DNA of 64,000 bases, taken from assembly GCF_964656455.1 (NCBI RefSeq), contig NC_135726.1:20223168-20287167 (forward strand), read 5' to 3'. Position numbers and translations under genes: made by a program. This document shows positions 1-11,320 of the stretch, piece after piece. The notes below the pieces were generated by a model that saw only the letters and a list, made by a program, of their open reading frames with translations, did no database searches and was not told the origin of the DNA. This DNA comes from Halichoerus grypus (lineage: Eukaryota; Chordata; Mammalia; Carnivora; Phocidae). Position 1 is the stretch's first letter, and each line of letters starts with the position of its first letter.

Positions 1-239
1 GAGCACAACGCAAGGTTACCCGAGGCTGCTGCCAGGACCCCCTCACATCTCACCTTCTTTCTCCCTCTGTCCACTCCTGCTTCCCTTCCCTCATGTTATT
101 CTCAAGGGTAGCCCGTAATAATCACCCCCCCGGGAAACTCCATCTCAGAGAACTTAACCTGCCAGAAACTCTATGGAATATTTTGCAGCAAGCCCTCTTG
201 TGTCTGCATGAATACACCAGATTCATTTGTACCTCCATT

Positions 240-350
240 GTTTTCATTGAATGTGTATTCATCGATGCTTAGCACTGTGCTCAGCACCAGATACTGTGGG
301 AAGCAAGACAGAAAGGGACCTCTCGTGACATGGAACTTAAATTACTTCTA
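240..350 (-). repeat. L2/MIR3-like fragment
   Basis: The run around GCTTAGCACTGTGCTCAGCA, followed by an AGACAGAAAGGGAC-like segment, resembles the common 3'-end sequence of L2-type repeats. Diverged; family assignment is by eye. Confidence 0.35.
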
Positions 351-899
351 CTCTGAAGACAGATTTTAATCCTGTTTCTGCATTTAAATCGTGCTTCTGC
401 CAGGGCCTTCTGGTTGCGCCTGCACTTAGGTGGAGGGCGAGAGAAGTCTCCCATTGAGCCTTGCTGATTGCTTTGCAGAATAAATCCTGCTTCCAAGAGT
501 GTGTGAATAGCCTTCTCCTTATCCACCATCAGACTCCTCTGCTCCTTTCGCTTGGCCCTTTCAGACGGCCCAGAGTGAGGTCTAGGTGAGGGGCAGGAAC
601 TTGAACAGGAGAACCGGGGCTGCAGTGGCTGCCCAGAAGGAGTATTGAGAGGGAGGACAGAGGTGCACAGAAGAAGGCCTGCAGGAATCAAGGTCAGGAT
701 CAGAAGCTGAATTGAAAAGATAAGATGGAGGGGAGGCAGGGCTAGATTTAATTTGCAGCAGAGTGGAGTAAGGGCTTGGAGAGTGATTGCCATTGCCCTT
801 CCTCTTGCCTTAAAAATATTTCATGACCTTCCTCTTAATCAGAACAAAATGTAGACCCTAACTGCGCCATCAGTGCCGTCCCTGACATGATCGCTCCCT

Positions 900-1320
900 A
901 CCTCTGCGCCCTCGCCTGGTCCACTCAGCCACGTATCACTGTCCCTTGAACTGGCCCAGCCCCTTTACAGCCTCAGGGGCTCAGCACTTTGTGTCCACTC
1001 CGTTCGGGTCTCGTCCCGGGCCTGGCCCCTTGTCATCATTCAGGACCCAGCTTAAATACCACCCCCCACCCCCACCGGAGACCATTCCCTACACCAGCAC
1101 TTCTCCTGCCACCCACGCCCACCTATTCTACCTTTCATCGTTCTGTCTAATCCTTCAAACAGCCATCACCATCTGTGAATGCTGTATTCTTTCGTAGGTT
1201 TACGTTTTTACTGTCCTTTTTCTCGATGAGATTCTAAGCCCCAGTGCTTCAGAGACATGGTCTGCCTTGTCCACCCCATATCCTCAGCTTCAAGCAGTGC
1301 TGTTCACCCTAATCGCAGTT
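900..1320 (+). repeat. L2 LINE fragment, 3' end
   Basis: Pyrimidine-rich sequence with TTCAGGACCCAGCTTAAATA, CCACTTCTCCTG-like and CATCTGTGAATG-like blocks, then GATTCTAAGCCCCAGTGCTT, in the order expected for the L2 3' end (recall cue, last coding part, then 'aagctccatgagggcaggg' tail). Confidence 0.5.
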
Positions 1321-2489
1321 TAGTCCATATTTCTTAAGTGAAGGGCTAAGCCAATATCTAAGTTCCCAATGTTTCCCTGATAGGTTAACAGGAATATAAT
1401 GGTTGCGCTGCCTGCTTTAGATGGAGGGTTGGAGCGTGGGCTCCTCCACGCTGCTGACTTGAGCAGAATTTTCAGACATATCTCTCTACCCCTCATTCTC
1501 TCTCTCTGTCCCCCTCTCCCTCTCAGTTCCTCCTGGGCCATCAGTCAGATTTGAGTGGCATCCGTTCCCGGAGCACTCCACTCTTGGAGGCCAAAAGCTG
1601 CATAATGGCTTCCCTGTGTATGCATCTGTGCATTAACACAGGCCTTTCGGGTGTGCTCCGGCTTGCCTGACCCATCTCCCATCAGGAAAGAATGTGCATC
1701 TGTAATACTCTGGAAAATTAGGGCTGACATGTAGTTTGGTACCCAAAGTGGTTTCACTCAAGCAAACACAGAGGAATAATAGCTGGGCACTTAAATGCTT
1801 GAGCAGGTATCAATCAGAGAAACTTTCCAATAATCCATGTTTATAAAGCTCGTTAGTATGAATTTTTGAAATAGCACTTACTCCACGTCGTTCTTGACAA
1901 ATGGTGTTTGTCGCCATTGAGATAGTTTATTTCAATTATGCGCCAGTGTTGGAGGGAGAAGCTTTCTGACAATAGCAAGGCAGAAGACATTCTTCTTGTG
2001 CTACTATCACTATTCCCATTCCTAAACTCGACTGGACAGTTCATTAAGATGAAAAATTAATAGCACATGCTTTGGGGAGAATAATCATGGAACATGACAG
2101 CTTGCGGAGGCTTCGCCATTCAGGGAAGCAGAGAGATGACAAACATGCTGGTCTTCAGAAGAAGTGACGATTGGCCAATCGGTCAGAAGCCATGTGTTTA
2201 CCAAGCACCTACGTGTGTGTTCAGCCTTGAGCAGAGGTGCCGGGGGGAAGGAAAATGCAGAAATCATGGCCTTTGAACTCCATGAATATACCATCTATTT
2301 GGAAAGGCTGGGGAGATTTCAGCTGTCAATCTGGGAGCCCCAGAAGGGTATACATCAAACGCCTGACACTTTGGTGCTGACTGTAAGTCCAGGAGTAATG
2401 CAGTGTGGGTCTCAGAGATTTCTTAGACTTTGAAGAATAGCAAGATGTTGATTAGCAAACTATATTCTAAATATAGTAGCTGGCTCGTG

Positions 2490-2650
2490 GCTATGAGTTT
2501 GCTTTTGGGGGTGATGAAAATGTTCTAGAACTAGGCAGTGGTGGATTGATGCACAACTTTGCAGATACACTAAAAAAACCCTGAATTGTGCATTTTCAAA
2601 GGGTTGACTTTATATCTGAATTTTATCTCAAGAAAACTTATTAAAGTATT
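2490..2650 (+). repeat. Ancient L1 (L1M) 3' end
   Basis: GGTGATGAAAATGTTCTAGA, then GTGGATTGATGCACAACTTTG, TGAATTGTGCATTTTCAAAG and TATCTCAAGAAAACTTATTAA match the order of the L1M 3'UTR terminus. Confidence 0.65.
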
Positions 2651-2714
2651 CTACAAATTCTACACAGCTAAATTATAGTAAATTTGTTATATGCTCAGAG
2701 AATTGCGCTTAGTT

Positions 2715-2885
2715 CAAATACATAAAATGGGGCCAATTAACATCGATAGGAAGCTCGTACCCATTTTACAGATGAGGAAATGAAGAGTCAGATCAGTTCA
2801 TCCTTTGCCCGTGAAGCCCCATGGATGGCAAATAATGGGGCTGGGACTTCACATCCAGACTTTCTGGCTCCAGAGCTCAGATGCT
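2715..2885 (-). repeat. MIR SINE
   Basis: Contains CCCATTTTACAGATGAGGAA, the MIR core in reverse orientation, followed by a diverged CTGGGACTTCACATCCAGAC segment and TCTGGCTCCAGAG. Confidence 0.75.
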
Positions 2886-3979
2886 TCCCACCCTACCTTG
2901 CTGGTGCCCAGAAAAATAGATCTTGGAATAAAGCCATAACATGAATGGCAGCAAAGATAAGACTGATTTGCCTCAGCAAAGTGCCCTCCCCATTTTCTCT
3001 CTCCTCAGTTCTTACAGTATCCCTATGAAGGATGATCAGGCATGAGTTCACCTGCAGCCGCGGAGGTGGGGTATGTCTCAGGAGAAAAGTTGGGGGTGAG
3101 AGCATGGAAACCAAGCCTGTTTTCCCAGGCTGTGTAAAGAGCACTGCACCCCCCTTTCCAGGCATTCAAAGTGCTCCTGCCTCTGCTCAGGTCTCTGTCT
3201 CTCCCTGGACTCATTCTCCAATGCAAGCCGAATGTCTTAAGTGAGACCATAGTGATGTGGGATCCATGGATGTTTAGAGACAAGGCTTGGAATTAGGTAT
3301 CCTGTCCCTTGCGTAGAGACATGAATGCTGTTTCTTTTCTCCTCTGTAGAAGCAGCAGATGCACTTTTCTATTGTAAAGCACATGTCTAGATTAAAGCCA
3401 CTTAAGTCATTATCTCCCCTGCAGTTAATAAGAGAGCTTTTGATGTCATTCTCAGCTTACTAGTGTAAATAATGGGTCAAATTCTCATCCTGTTAGACAG
3501 GATGGAAATCTGACTCAAGATTTGTAAATACTGCTGCATTTAATTCATTTTCACGGGGACATTTGCTTCCCCAGCAGACAGTGTGGGAATAACAGCATCC
3601 TGGGAAACAGCCTGTGGAGGAATCAGGATGCATTAACCTAAGCAGTGAGATCAAAACAAAAGCTCTGTTTGCCATCTCCCGCCAGAGCCCAAATCCCGGC
3701 AGTCCCCGCTGTTTGGCTGCATTTACGAAGCATAAATAAAATTAGATCCTCACACGGTATGGATGAACGGGGATTTATGAAAGGGAAGTCTTAGGCAGCT
3801 GACATCCTCTTTTCCCATTTCAATGACTTTTTTTTTTTCCTTAGCTCTAAAGGAGTTCAAAGAACAATAAAATAATAGTAGTAATAATAATAGCAATCAT
3901 ACTAATTAAAAGTTAATACTTCCTACAATATATCCTTGCTTATTTCGGAGTATTTGCTCTTTTCCCTCATTGAAGGTTG

Positions 3980-4085
3980 GCTCAGAAGTGGGAATGCCTG
4001 GATTCTGATCTTGTTTCTGCCTGCCGCTTGCCGGGAAAGTTGACGGCTCTTGTGCTTCTTTTGGCTCATTTGTCAAATATCAGTG
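3980..4085 (+). repeat. MIR SINE fragment
   Basis: GGAATGCCTGGATTCTGATC and GGCTCATTTGTCAAAT fit the first half of MIR, diverged. Confidence 0.45.
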
Positions 4086-4369
4086 TCATTTCAAATGTTC
4101 CAAATGTGGGGCTGTGTAGACAGAGGTTCTCATGGATTGATGGAATCCAGGTGATAGCCAGGTTGGTTTGTTTTCTTCCCAGCGTGTGCAGGCAGTCTTA
4201 TGGGGAGAGCCGGCTTCCTGCTGAGCTGGCCAGAGTATCAGCTTATCAAGCGCGCAAACGGCAGGCCTTCCCCCGGGCTTGCTGGCCCCGCACGCTGGTT
4301 ACGTGGGCAGGGTGCTTGCTTCTCCTTGCAGAAGGACAGCAGCTGGGCAAATGCCCCACGAAGTACAGA

Positions 4370-4520
4370 AGCAGCACAGTTTGTGAGGCAGGAGTGGTGT
4401 CGTGGAAAGAGACAGCCCACCCTGGTCGGGATTTCAGTCCTGCCTCTACCTGTGCCCTTGAATGGAGCAGCTACTCTCTCACGCTAGTGGCTTTGTTGCT
4501 GTTGTTTTAATGGAACAGGA
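4370..4520 (+). repeat. MIR SINE fragment
   Basis: GTGGTGTCGTGGAAAGAGAC, then GATTTCAGTCCTGCCTCTAC and TGTGCCCTTGAA fit the MIR 5' half. The tail is replaced by unrelated sequence. Confidence 0.5.
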
Positions 4521-4659
4521 CACTGCGACTCTCTTGACTATCTCACAGGGTTGAGGAAGGCCTTGCATTTTTTAAGTAGTGACATTGTACTGGTCCCCCT
4601 CCTTCCCCAGCACGATATGGTCCAGATATAAGAGCACGAGCCATGGAATCACCATGAAG

Positions 4660-4755
4660 TACCCCATTTCTGCTTCCCGTGACCTGGCTACCTGTGACTG
4701 CAGCCAGGTGATCTGACCCCAAGACGCTTCAGCTTACTCAGCTGTTAAATGGGTG
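4660..4755 (+). repeat. MIR SINE, left part, interrupted by a MaLR LTR
   Basis: CAGCTTACTCAGCTGTTAAATGG is the 'cctcatctgtaaaatgg' part of MIR. It stops at 4755, and its continuation resumes at about 5239 after the LTR. Confidence 0.55.
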
Positions 4756-5238
4756 TATTAGTTTGCTATTGCTATTGGAACAAACTACCACAAACTTGGT
4801 GGCTAAAAACAATACAGCTTTATTATCTGAGAGTTTTGGAGATCAGAAGTCCAGAATGGGTCCTCTGGGCTGAAATCAGGTTATTGACAGGGCTGGTTTC
4901 CTCCTGGAAGCCCTAGGGGAGAATCTTATTTCTCGTCTTTTTCAGAGTCTCAGGACCTCCTGCACCCATCCCTTAGCTAATGGCTTCTTCCTCTCTCTTC
5001 AAAACCCATCACAACACCCTCTGCTTTTCTCACCACATCCTCTCTCTCTTTCTTTGTCCCTCTTGCCTCCCTCTTAAAAGGACCCTGTGGTTACATGGAG
5101 CTCAGGCTAACGTGCCCATTTCAAGGTCCTTAAGGTAACCACATCTTCAGAGTCCTCTTTGCCATACAAGTTGGACGCATGCATACCGAGAATTAGTATG
5201 TGGACATCTTTGGGGAAGGTACATTATTCCTATTCGTG
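4756..5238 (-). mobile_element. MLT1/MST-type MaLR solo LTR (reverse)
   Basis: Begins TGTATTAGTTTGCTATTGCT, then ACAAACTACCACAAACTTGG and TGGCTAAAAACAATACAGC, the reverse complement of the MaLR (ERVL-MaLR) LTR 3' end. It closes near TTTGGGGAAGGTACATTATT. It sits inside a MIR. Flanks ATGGG and GTGGG could be a diverged 5-bp target duplication. No internal retroviral sequence. Confidence 0.7.
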
Positions 5239-5320
5239 GGAATGTTGAAAAATCAAATGAGATAATGCACGTAAAATACCTAGCACAGGTTCCTAACTCA
5301 ACAAACATTTATGCTCCTCC
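5239..5320 (+). repeat. MIR SINE, right part, after the MaLR LTR
   Basis: AAATGAGATAATGCACGTAA followed by TACCTAGCACAGGTTCCTAA is the MIR 3' half, completing the fragment that ends at 4755. Confidence 0.6.
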
Positions 5321-6004
5321 TTAGAAGTAGTGATAATGGCATAAGTTTACATACCTCCAGGAGCTGGCCCGGGATTACCACAGTTGTAAGTCCCACAGTT
5401 CTGCTCTCCGGCGGGAGCGGTGTCCCTGTTTGGCAATGGCCGGAGGCTTCCACCCATCTGCGTCCGGAAAGGAAGCAGGTCTGCAGAGATAGTTTTGTCT
5501 GCAGAGCACGCCCTGAAGCAGGGCTGGCTTGGCCAAGGCAAACCTCCTTTCCAAGCCTCAGCTTTCTTATTTGTAAACTGAGGTGAGGGCCAAGGGGCTT
5601 GACTCTGGGCTTCTTACTTCCATTGAAGATGTATGAACTACAGTAATTGAGCACAGGTGAATCAAAAAAAAAGCAAGTTGGTGTTAAGGTATGTTTACTG
5701 GCTTTTCAGGGAAAACAGCCCGTTGCAAAATAGCAGTGGTGGAAACAACGATCACCCTCTCCAGCCGTGAGCCTTCATGAGGCTTCCTAACTGTGGGTGC
5801 TTCTGGCCGAGGCCAGGCTCTGCAGTAACATATCTGGGAGGCTGGCACCGGCAACATCCTGTAATGAGTGTATCAGCAGACAAGGGAGGATTTGAGCTCC
5901 AGCTTCCAAGATTCAGGTGGGGGCTGAATTCTTCCATGTAAAAGTCACGTTGTTCACGGATCAAGGATTGAAGAGGAAAAATGTGGAAAGGGGAAGAAGC
6001 CTAC

Positions 6005-6175
6005 TATGTGTCCCAGGCGTCTTCCTGTCATTTAATTCCACCACTTTGCCTTGTGCAGGGGAGCATTTTATCTCCATTTTTCAAGTGAGGAAACAGAGCC
6101 TGAGAAAGATTGAATAATTTGCCTGACGCCTCACAGCTGGTAAGTGGCACGAGGAAAGGGAAATTGAATTAATAC
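6005..6175 (-). repeat. MIR SINE
   Basis: Reverse MIR: TATCTCCATTTTTCAAGTGA, GGAAACAGAGCCTGAGAAAG, then CCTCACAGCTGGTAAGTGGC. Confidence 0.8.
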
Positions 6176-7134
6176 TTCAAATCTAAAGCGGAGCTTCTTG
6201 GCTGTCACAGCAGGCCCTGCCTCCCCCTGAGCGATCAGGTCTGCTCTCCACGGGACAGGGCACGTTGCAGGCCGCTGGGGCAGCCCCCGTGCCCGCCCCC
6301 ACTCTCCCTAATGGGCCAAAAGCTAAGGCCACGGATACTGTGTTTCAGCATTTTCTCCTTCACCCAAAATTTTTGCAAAAAGCATCACCATCTGCCCAGC
6401 CTCCTTCTTTTCAGGCCTGTCTTTCCATCTCAAATTCAATCTTTTCCTAGTTATTTTGGGCAGAGAGTTGAGTGATGGATGTTCGCAGAGTGACACTTAA
6501 GCATCCCAGTGATCCCTCTTGCCTTCAGAGTTCATCTCCCGAGGGGCGCAGGACCCGACCTGTGACACGGACTGTCTTCACTCAGGATGCCTCTGGAGCT
6601 GTTTTGGGGGGTCTGTGTCTTGAATTATTTTAGAAATGGCAAGTGTTTGTTTGGAGAGAATATTGGAAGCTCGTCAGATTTACCCAGAGACAAGATGGGT
6701 GAGATTATGCCACCAAACGTGGGTTTGTGGCTCTAATGAGTTGGATCTGCAATTCTTTTGGAACTCAGAAGATTCTCCATCAGGACTTTTGGATGCATGG
6801 GTTCAGGTGTTCGCACCGAATCAATCTCTCTAATTGCAAACCACAGTTCCTACCGAGGGGGGAGCAGAAGTACCTTAACAAGCAGGTGCAGTTTTAGATC
6901 CAGCACTCCTAAGAGTCCTGAGCAGAAGGAAGCCAAGCCTTGAATCAAGTACACATCGCATTTTTAACCTGGGGCAAGCCACGGTGAAAGTCAAGAGGCT
7001 CTGGGAGCAGAGAAAACAAAACAAAACACCATAGAATTTTTTTTCTCTATGAGAAAGTCTGTACTCATGGGGCAGTACACCTTAAAATCAAATTATTAAA
7101 AGTTAAACCTCTAAGATTGGATGGTTGGGGGGGG

Positions 7135-7300
7135 GGGTCTCACGAGTTGTTTGACCTTGGGTGAGTGACTTCTCAGAGCTTCAATTTCTTCATCTCTAAC
7201 CCCATTGGGCTGTGCCGATTAACTGAATAAAATAAAGTGTGCAGAGTGCTCGGCTCAGTGCTGAGCATGGAATAAGCGCCCAGTAATTGTGAGCCACCCT
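7135..7300 (+). repeat. MIR SINE
   Basis: TTTGACCTTGGGTGAGTGAC, TTCAATTTCTTCATCTCTAA, a central part, then GCTCAGTGCTGAGCATGGAA. A short G tract (7127-7137) abuts the left end. Confidence 0.7.
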
Positions 7301-7539
7301 CATCATGGGCTGCTATTAATCAGCTGTGTCCTTCTGAAGGCGAAGCATCCAACTGAAGGCTGAATTGGGGTTAATTTTGGAGCTGTCCACTCCCAAATGG
7401 AAACTGTGTTCCCCACTAGGGAATATTTTTTTTCCTTTCCTGGGTAGGATTTTCAGCCTAAGCCCTCCTCTCAAGATTTCAGTCTTCATGTGCACTAGCG
7501 TCTCTGAACATTAAGGAGTATGACTTATTCCTTCATTCC

Positions 7540-7660
7540 CCATCAATAAAATGAGGGTAATAATAACCTTTACCTTTGTGGGCTGATGTGTAAAATGAGC
7601 TAATGTTTGTGAAAGCCCTTTGTAAATTACAAAGTGCGATAAAGTATGAATTATTATTGT
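7540..7660 (+). repeat. MIR-type SINE fragment
   Basis: AAAATGAGGGTAATAATAAC, then AAATGAGCTAATGTTTGTGA and AAGCCCTTTGTAAATTACAA match the 3' half of MIR-type elements. Confidence 0.55.
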
Positions 7661-7859
7661 GATTGCTCTATTCCAGACAATTCATAAACAATGCAGAAAA
7701 TTAAGGATGCGTACTACTAGCATTCAAAAGGCATTTATGCCTTTTTAAGGATATAGCTATAAACTATCAGCAGATGGGTTTGACAATACAGTCTTCAATC
7801 TGATTTAAATACTGGTAACCGCCCACTGAGAGTGACTTTCTAGCAGGGACAGTGCAGCA

Positions 7860-8065
7860 GATGCTGGTAGGCGGTGGGGCACCCTGGTGAGCTCTAACAG
7901 CTCTGGTCCCACCAGGCTTGTGTACCAGCAGCGGATGCCCTTTGTGACTTCGTCCTGAGTTACCAAAGGTCGTCTTAACTCTTTCATAAAATAGAGACAG
8001 TAATACCTGTCTCACTGCGTTGTGGTGAACAGTCAGTAAGATACTGATCACAAAGCCTTGGATGC
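7860..8065 (+). repeat. MIR SINE fragment
   Basis: AAAATAGAGACAGTAATACC and TGTCTCACTGCGTTGTGGTG are the MIR '3' of aaaatggggataataat' segment; the upstream half is highly diverged. Confidence 0.5.
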
Positions 8066-8589
8066 AGGGGACCTGGAAAACCTCCTAATTGCAGTCCCCT
8101 TGCCCCTGTGATGGACAGGTGTTCTCTCTTGCCCCTTGGGCCCCTCATTGAAATGCTAATGAGGGTTAGAGCCCCTGCCCTCAGCTGGGCTCCCTCCCCG
8201 CAGGCTCCCTGAGATCACCGCCACCTCAGCTCAGCAGCCCACCTCCCAGCATCTTACTGGCCCTGCTGACCTTCAGGCCTCCAAGGTCAGCTCCGGCAGG
8301 GCCAGATCTCTACAGATTCCAGTGCCTCCTCTTGATAATCATCTGTGTGGTGGGGGTAGGGGAGTGCATGGAGTGGAAGACCACATGTTAAAGCCAGTGT
8401 GAACAGCTGGGCCATGTCCGTCCCATGATAAGGGGCCTCTCTGGCCTCCAAGGGCCTTAAGTTACCAGCCGACTCCCCTTGGACAGTCCAGGTACAGCCA
8501 TGTCCACATGGCTGTGGGCAACAACCAGAGAAATGTAAAACTGACCTTAACACTACTCAGTTCTAGGGGCCAACGTTTTAATGCTGATA

Positions 8590-8780
8590 TAAGTAACAGG
8601 TAGTATTTATTGAGCGCTCACTATATGCCACACATGGTGTCCAGCAGGTCACAAGAATTATCTCATGGAATCCTCACGACAAGGCAAAGAGAAATGTGCT
8701 GTACTAGTACCCCTGGTTTTCAGAGGAGGCCATGAGATGAGCAAGAGCAGAGGTCAGCTTTCAACCCAGGGCTCTTGGTG
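8590..8780 (-). repeat. MIR SINE
   Basis: AGTATTTATTGAGCGCTCAC, ATATGCCACACATGGTGTCC, ATTATCTCATGGAATCCTCA and TTTTCAGAGGAGGCCATGAG follow MIR in reverse over nearly its full length. Confidence 0.8.
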
Positions 8781-8885
8781 GCAGCAGTAGGGCCAGCTCA
8801 CTGGGACAAGTGTCCTGGAAGAAGGGTATCAGGGCGGAACTGGAGAAATCACCCAGGTCAGAATGCACTCTGCCCTTCCCCACCT

Positions 8886-9290
8886 GTGTTAGTGTCCTGG
8901 GACTGCCAGAGCAATGAAGTGCCACAAACTGGGTGGCTTAAACAACAGAAATTGATTGAATCACAATTCTGGAGGCCAGAAGTCCAAAACCAAGGTGTAG
9001 GCAGAGTTGACTTCTTCCGAGAGCTGCGACGGAGAATCTCTGTCATACATTCCTCCCCGCTTCGGATATCCGTAGACATTCCTTGGCTTATAAATGGTGC
9101 CCCCACCCCATGTCCAAATTTCCCCTGTTTATAAGGACATCAGTGATCCTGGAGTAGAGTCCACCCGAATGACTTCATCTTAACTTCATCATTTGCAAAA
9201 ACTGTATTTCTAAATAAGGTCACTTTCACAGGGACTGGGGTTAGGACTTGAGCATCTTTTTGGGAGACATCATTCGATGATAATCCCGTC
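8886..9290 (-). mobile_element. MLT1-type MaLR LTR (reverse)
   Basis: TGTGTTAGTGTCCTGGGACT, GTGGCTTAAACAACAGAAAT, TTCTGGAGGCCAGAAGTCCA, TAAGGACATCAGTGATCCTG, then AATAAGGTCACTTTCACAGG and TTAGGACTTGAGCATCTTTT form the reverse MaLR LTR almost end to end. Solo LTR; no internal region. Confidence 0.8.
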
Positions 9291-10359
9291 CCAGCTCTGC
9301 TTCCCACATGCTCAATATCATGCGACCTTCTGAAGATAAGGTGATAAACGGAACATACATGATCCCCATTGTCGTGGAGCATTGGTGATGTACTCCTAGA
9401 GAATTTCTACCACTAGCCCCTCCTGGTACTGCAGCGAAACCTCTTATCCGCAATTCCAAATGGCTCATCTAAGGGGACAAGAGAATGTAACTTCATCACT
9501 CTGAGTAAATCTAAAGACAGCGTAATTGGAGGCAAAAAGTCATCTTTGATTAACTTTATTTGCATGTGTACATCTCCAATTCATCCACTGCTTTGCAAAA
9601 TGACATGTGATTTCTTGAAGTCTAAAACTGTTTTGTTATTTTTTTCCCCCTAGTTTACTGATGGGTGTCATCCTAGCACTTCCCAGACCAAGTGCTGCAA
9701 GCAGGGTGATTTTACCAGGGTGCTCCACATCTTAGATGGAAGAACGATTTGCCTGTGCTCTGTTTAATTAAGCCTCACTTAATAGGCAAACGTTTTCTTT
9801 AACAAGCTTGCTGTCACCTCTTCAGTTATTTAAGGCAGTTCACTTCACATCAGGAGGAAAAAAAAGAGAGAAAGGAAAAAATTTCTCATTTGCTCGAACT
9901 CGATTGGTCTAAGGAAAAATGTGGCTGTCGAGAAGGTGCCTAATTGCCACTGTGATCGTGCACTTATTCTCTATTTAGTTTTAGGCTTCTTATTGAAACG
10001 CTAATCAGGGTTAGGTCTCACCTCTTGATGAATGATTTTGTAAAAACTTGATATTCCTCCGCTTAGCTGGGAACGTCTGCATGCAAGTGTAATGCCACTC
10101 CGACTGAATGGGGAGATAACTAATGCCCTTAATTTTGCAAAGATGGCTCTGATTTGGTACATACAGTACAGATCAGGGGAATCAGAATGAAATTAATTCC
10201 CTTCTTTGCATAAGCACCTCCTTGGTTATATCAGGAACCACTTTGCCTTAGCTCTTTTTGCTGGGGGTTTGGAGAACACGTGGCACGTGTACGTGGGCTT
10301 ATTTCCTATAGCTAGGGTCAAATGGAGGTTACGCCATTTTATCTGATGTGAGAACGTGA

Positions 10360-10490
10360 GGACTCAAGTTCTCTGATTTTGTTTCATTCGTCAAGTAGGA
10401 GTCATTATCCCTGCCTCATAAGACCGTAGGGAGTATCTTGTTCTTGCTCATGGTCTAACATTATAGGTACATAGTAAGTGTTCTTTCCTT
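10360..10490 (+). repeat. MIR SINE fragment
   Basis: TTCATTCGTCAAGTAGGAGT, ATTATCCCTGCCTCATAAGA, then AGGTACATAGTAAGTGTTC fit the MIR 3' two thirds. Confidence 0.5.
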
Positions 10491-10879
10491 TCTCTTTCTT
10501 CCCTGCCCCTCCCCCATCCCCCAGCCCTTGAAAGTGGGACACAGGTTGTTGTTTGGGGTTCTTCTCCCCACCCCCCCATGGAAGTCACACACTCATTCTG
10601 CGTCTGAGTCTTAGGCTGCTTCTCAGTTCTAAAGCTTAACACATCCTGATGGAAAATGAATAACTGAAGCAGACACCCATTTATTTTGACGGAGGGACAC
10701 TGCATTTTGTGGCTATTTCTGCACGGGCACCTGAGTTGCTCCTGGCTTTGCGACTTTGCATGCAGCGGGACAGGTATGAATCCAAGCATTGGCCCAAGAG
10801 TGAATGTTATTATTGTAAGTGCTCTTTGTTATTTTCGTACATGTGGTCTACCACCCGCCTACATTTCCTGCCCCACCAC

Positions 10880-11320
10880 TTCCTCTTTCTTGAGCAGCCT
10901 TTGCACTTTCACTCTCCCAAATTCCTAGCATTACCTGGACACAGACTCCCATTTCTTGTCTTAGATGTTGGCTCCTGTTGTTTCCACTGGCTAGATTGCT
11001 GTTCCTACGCTGAACATCTCATCCAATCATATACATCCCTTCACGACCTCGTTCAGGTTTATCAAGTATGTCTTCCCTGAGCAACCACGTCCTTGGACCC
11101 TGGTTTATGTGAGTCTCCACTGAGCTCTCTCAGCAACTCATGCCCACAGCAAAGCACCTTTCATGACATGCTTACCATTTTCTGGGTTGCCTCCCAGCCT
11201 GCCACCCACCGTGCCACTCCCAGAGTTGTGAGCACCACGGCAGCATCTTCCGGTCATTGCCTCTGCTTAGCTCAGCATCGGATTCCCACCTCATGCTCTG
11301 GGTATGTTTGATGAATGCAT
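10880..11320 (+). repeat. L2 LINE fragment
   Basis: CATCCCTTCACGACCTCGTT, AGTATGTCTTCCCTGAGCAA and, near the end, GCTTAGCTCAGCATCGG then TGTTTGATGAATGCAT resemble the L2 3' end. Diverged. Confidence 0.45.

Noticed and set aside
281..793. 170-codon open frame on the - strand
   Set aside because: Low-complexity leucine- and serine-rich translation with no recognisable domain; partly in an L2-like fragment. A chance frame.
3977..4510. 177-codon open frame on the + strand
   Set aside because: No family resemblance, composition unlike coding sequence, and both ends overlap MIR fragments; no splice or promoter context.
8495..8514. 9-bp perfect inverted repeat CAGCCATGT..ACATGGCTG
   Set aside because: Short arms with a 2-nt loop, no second motif around it; expected by chance in 64 kb.
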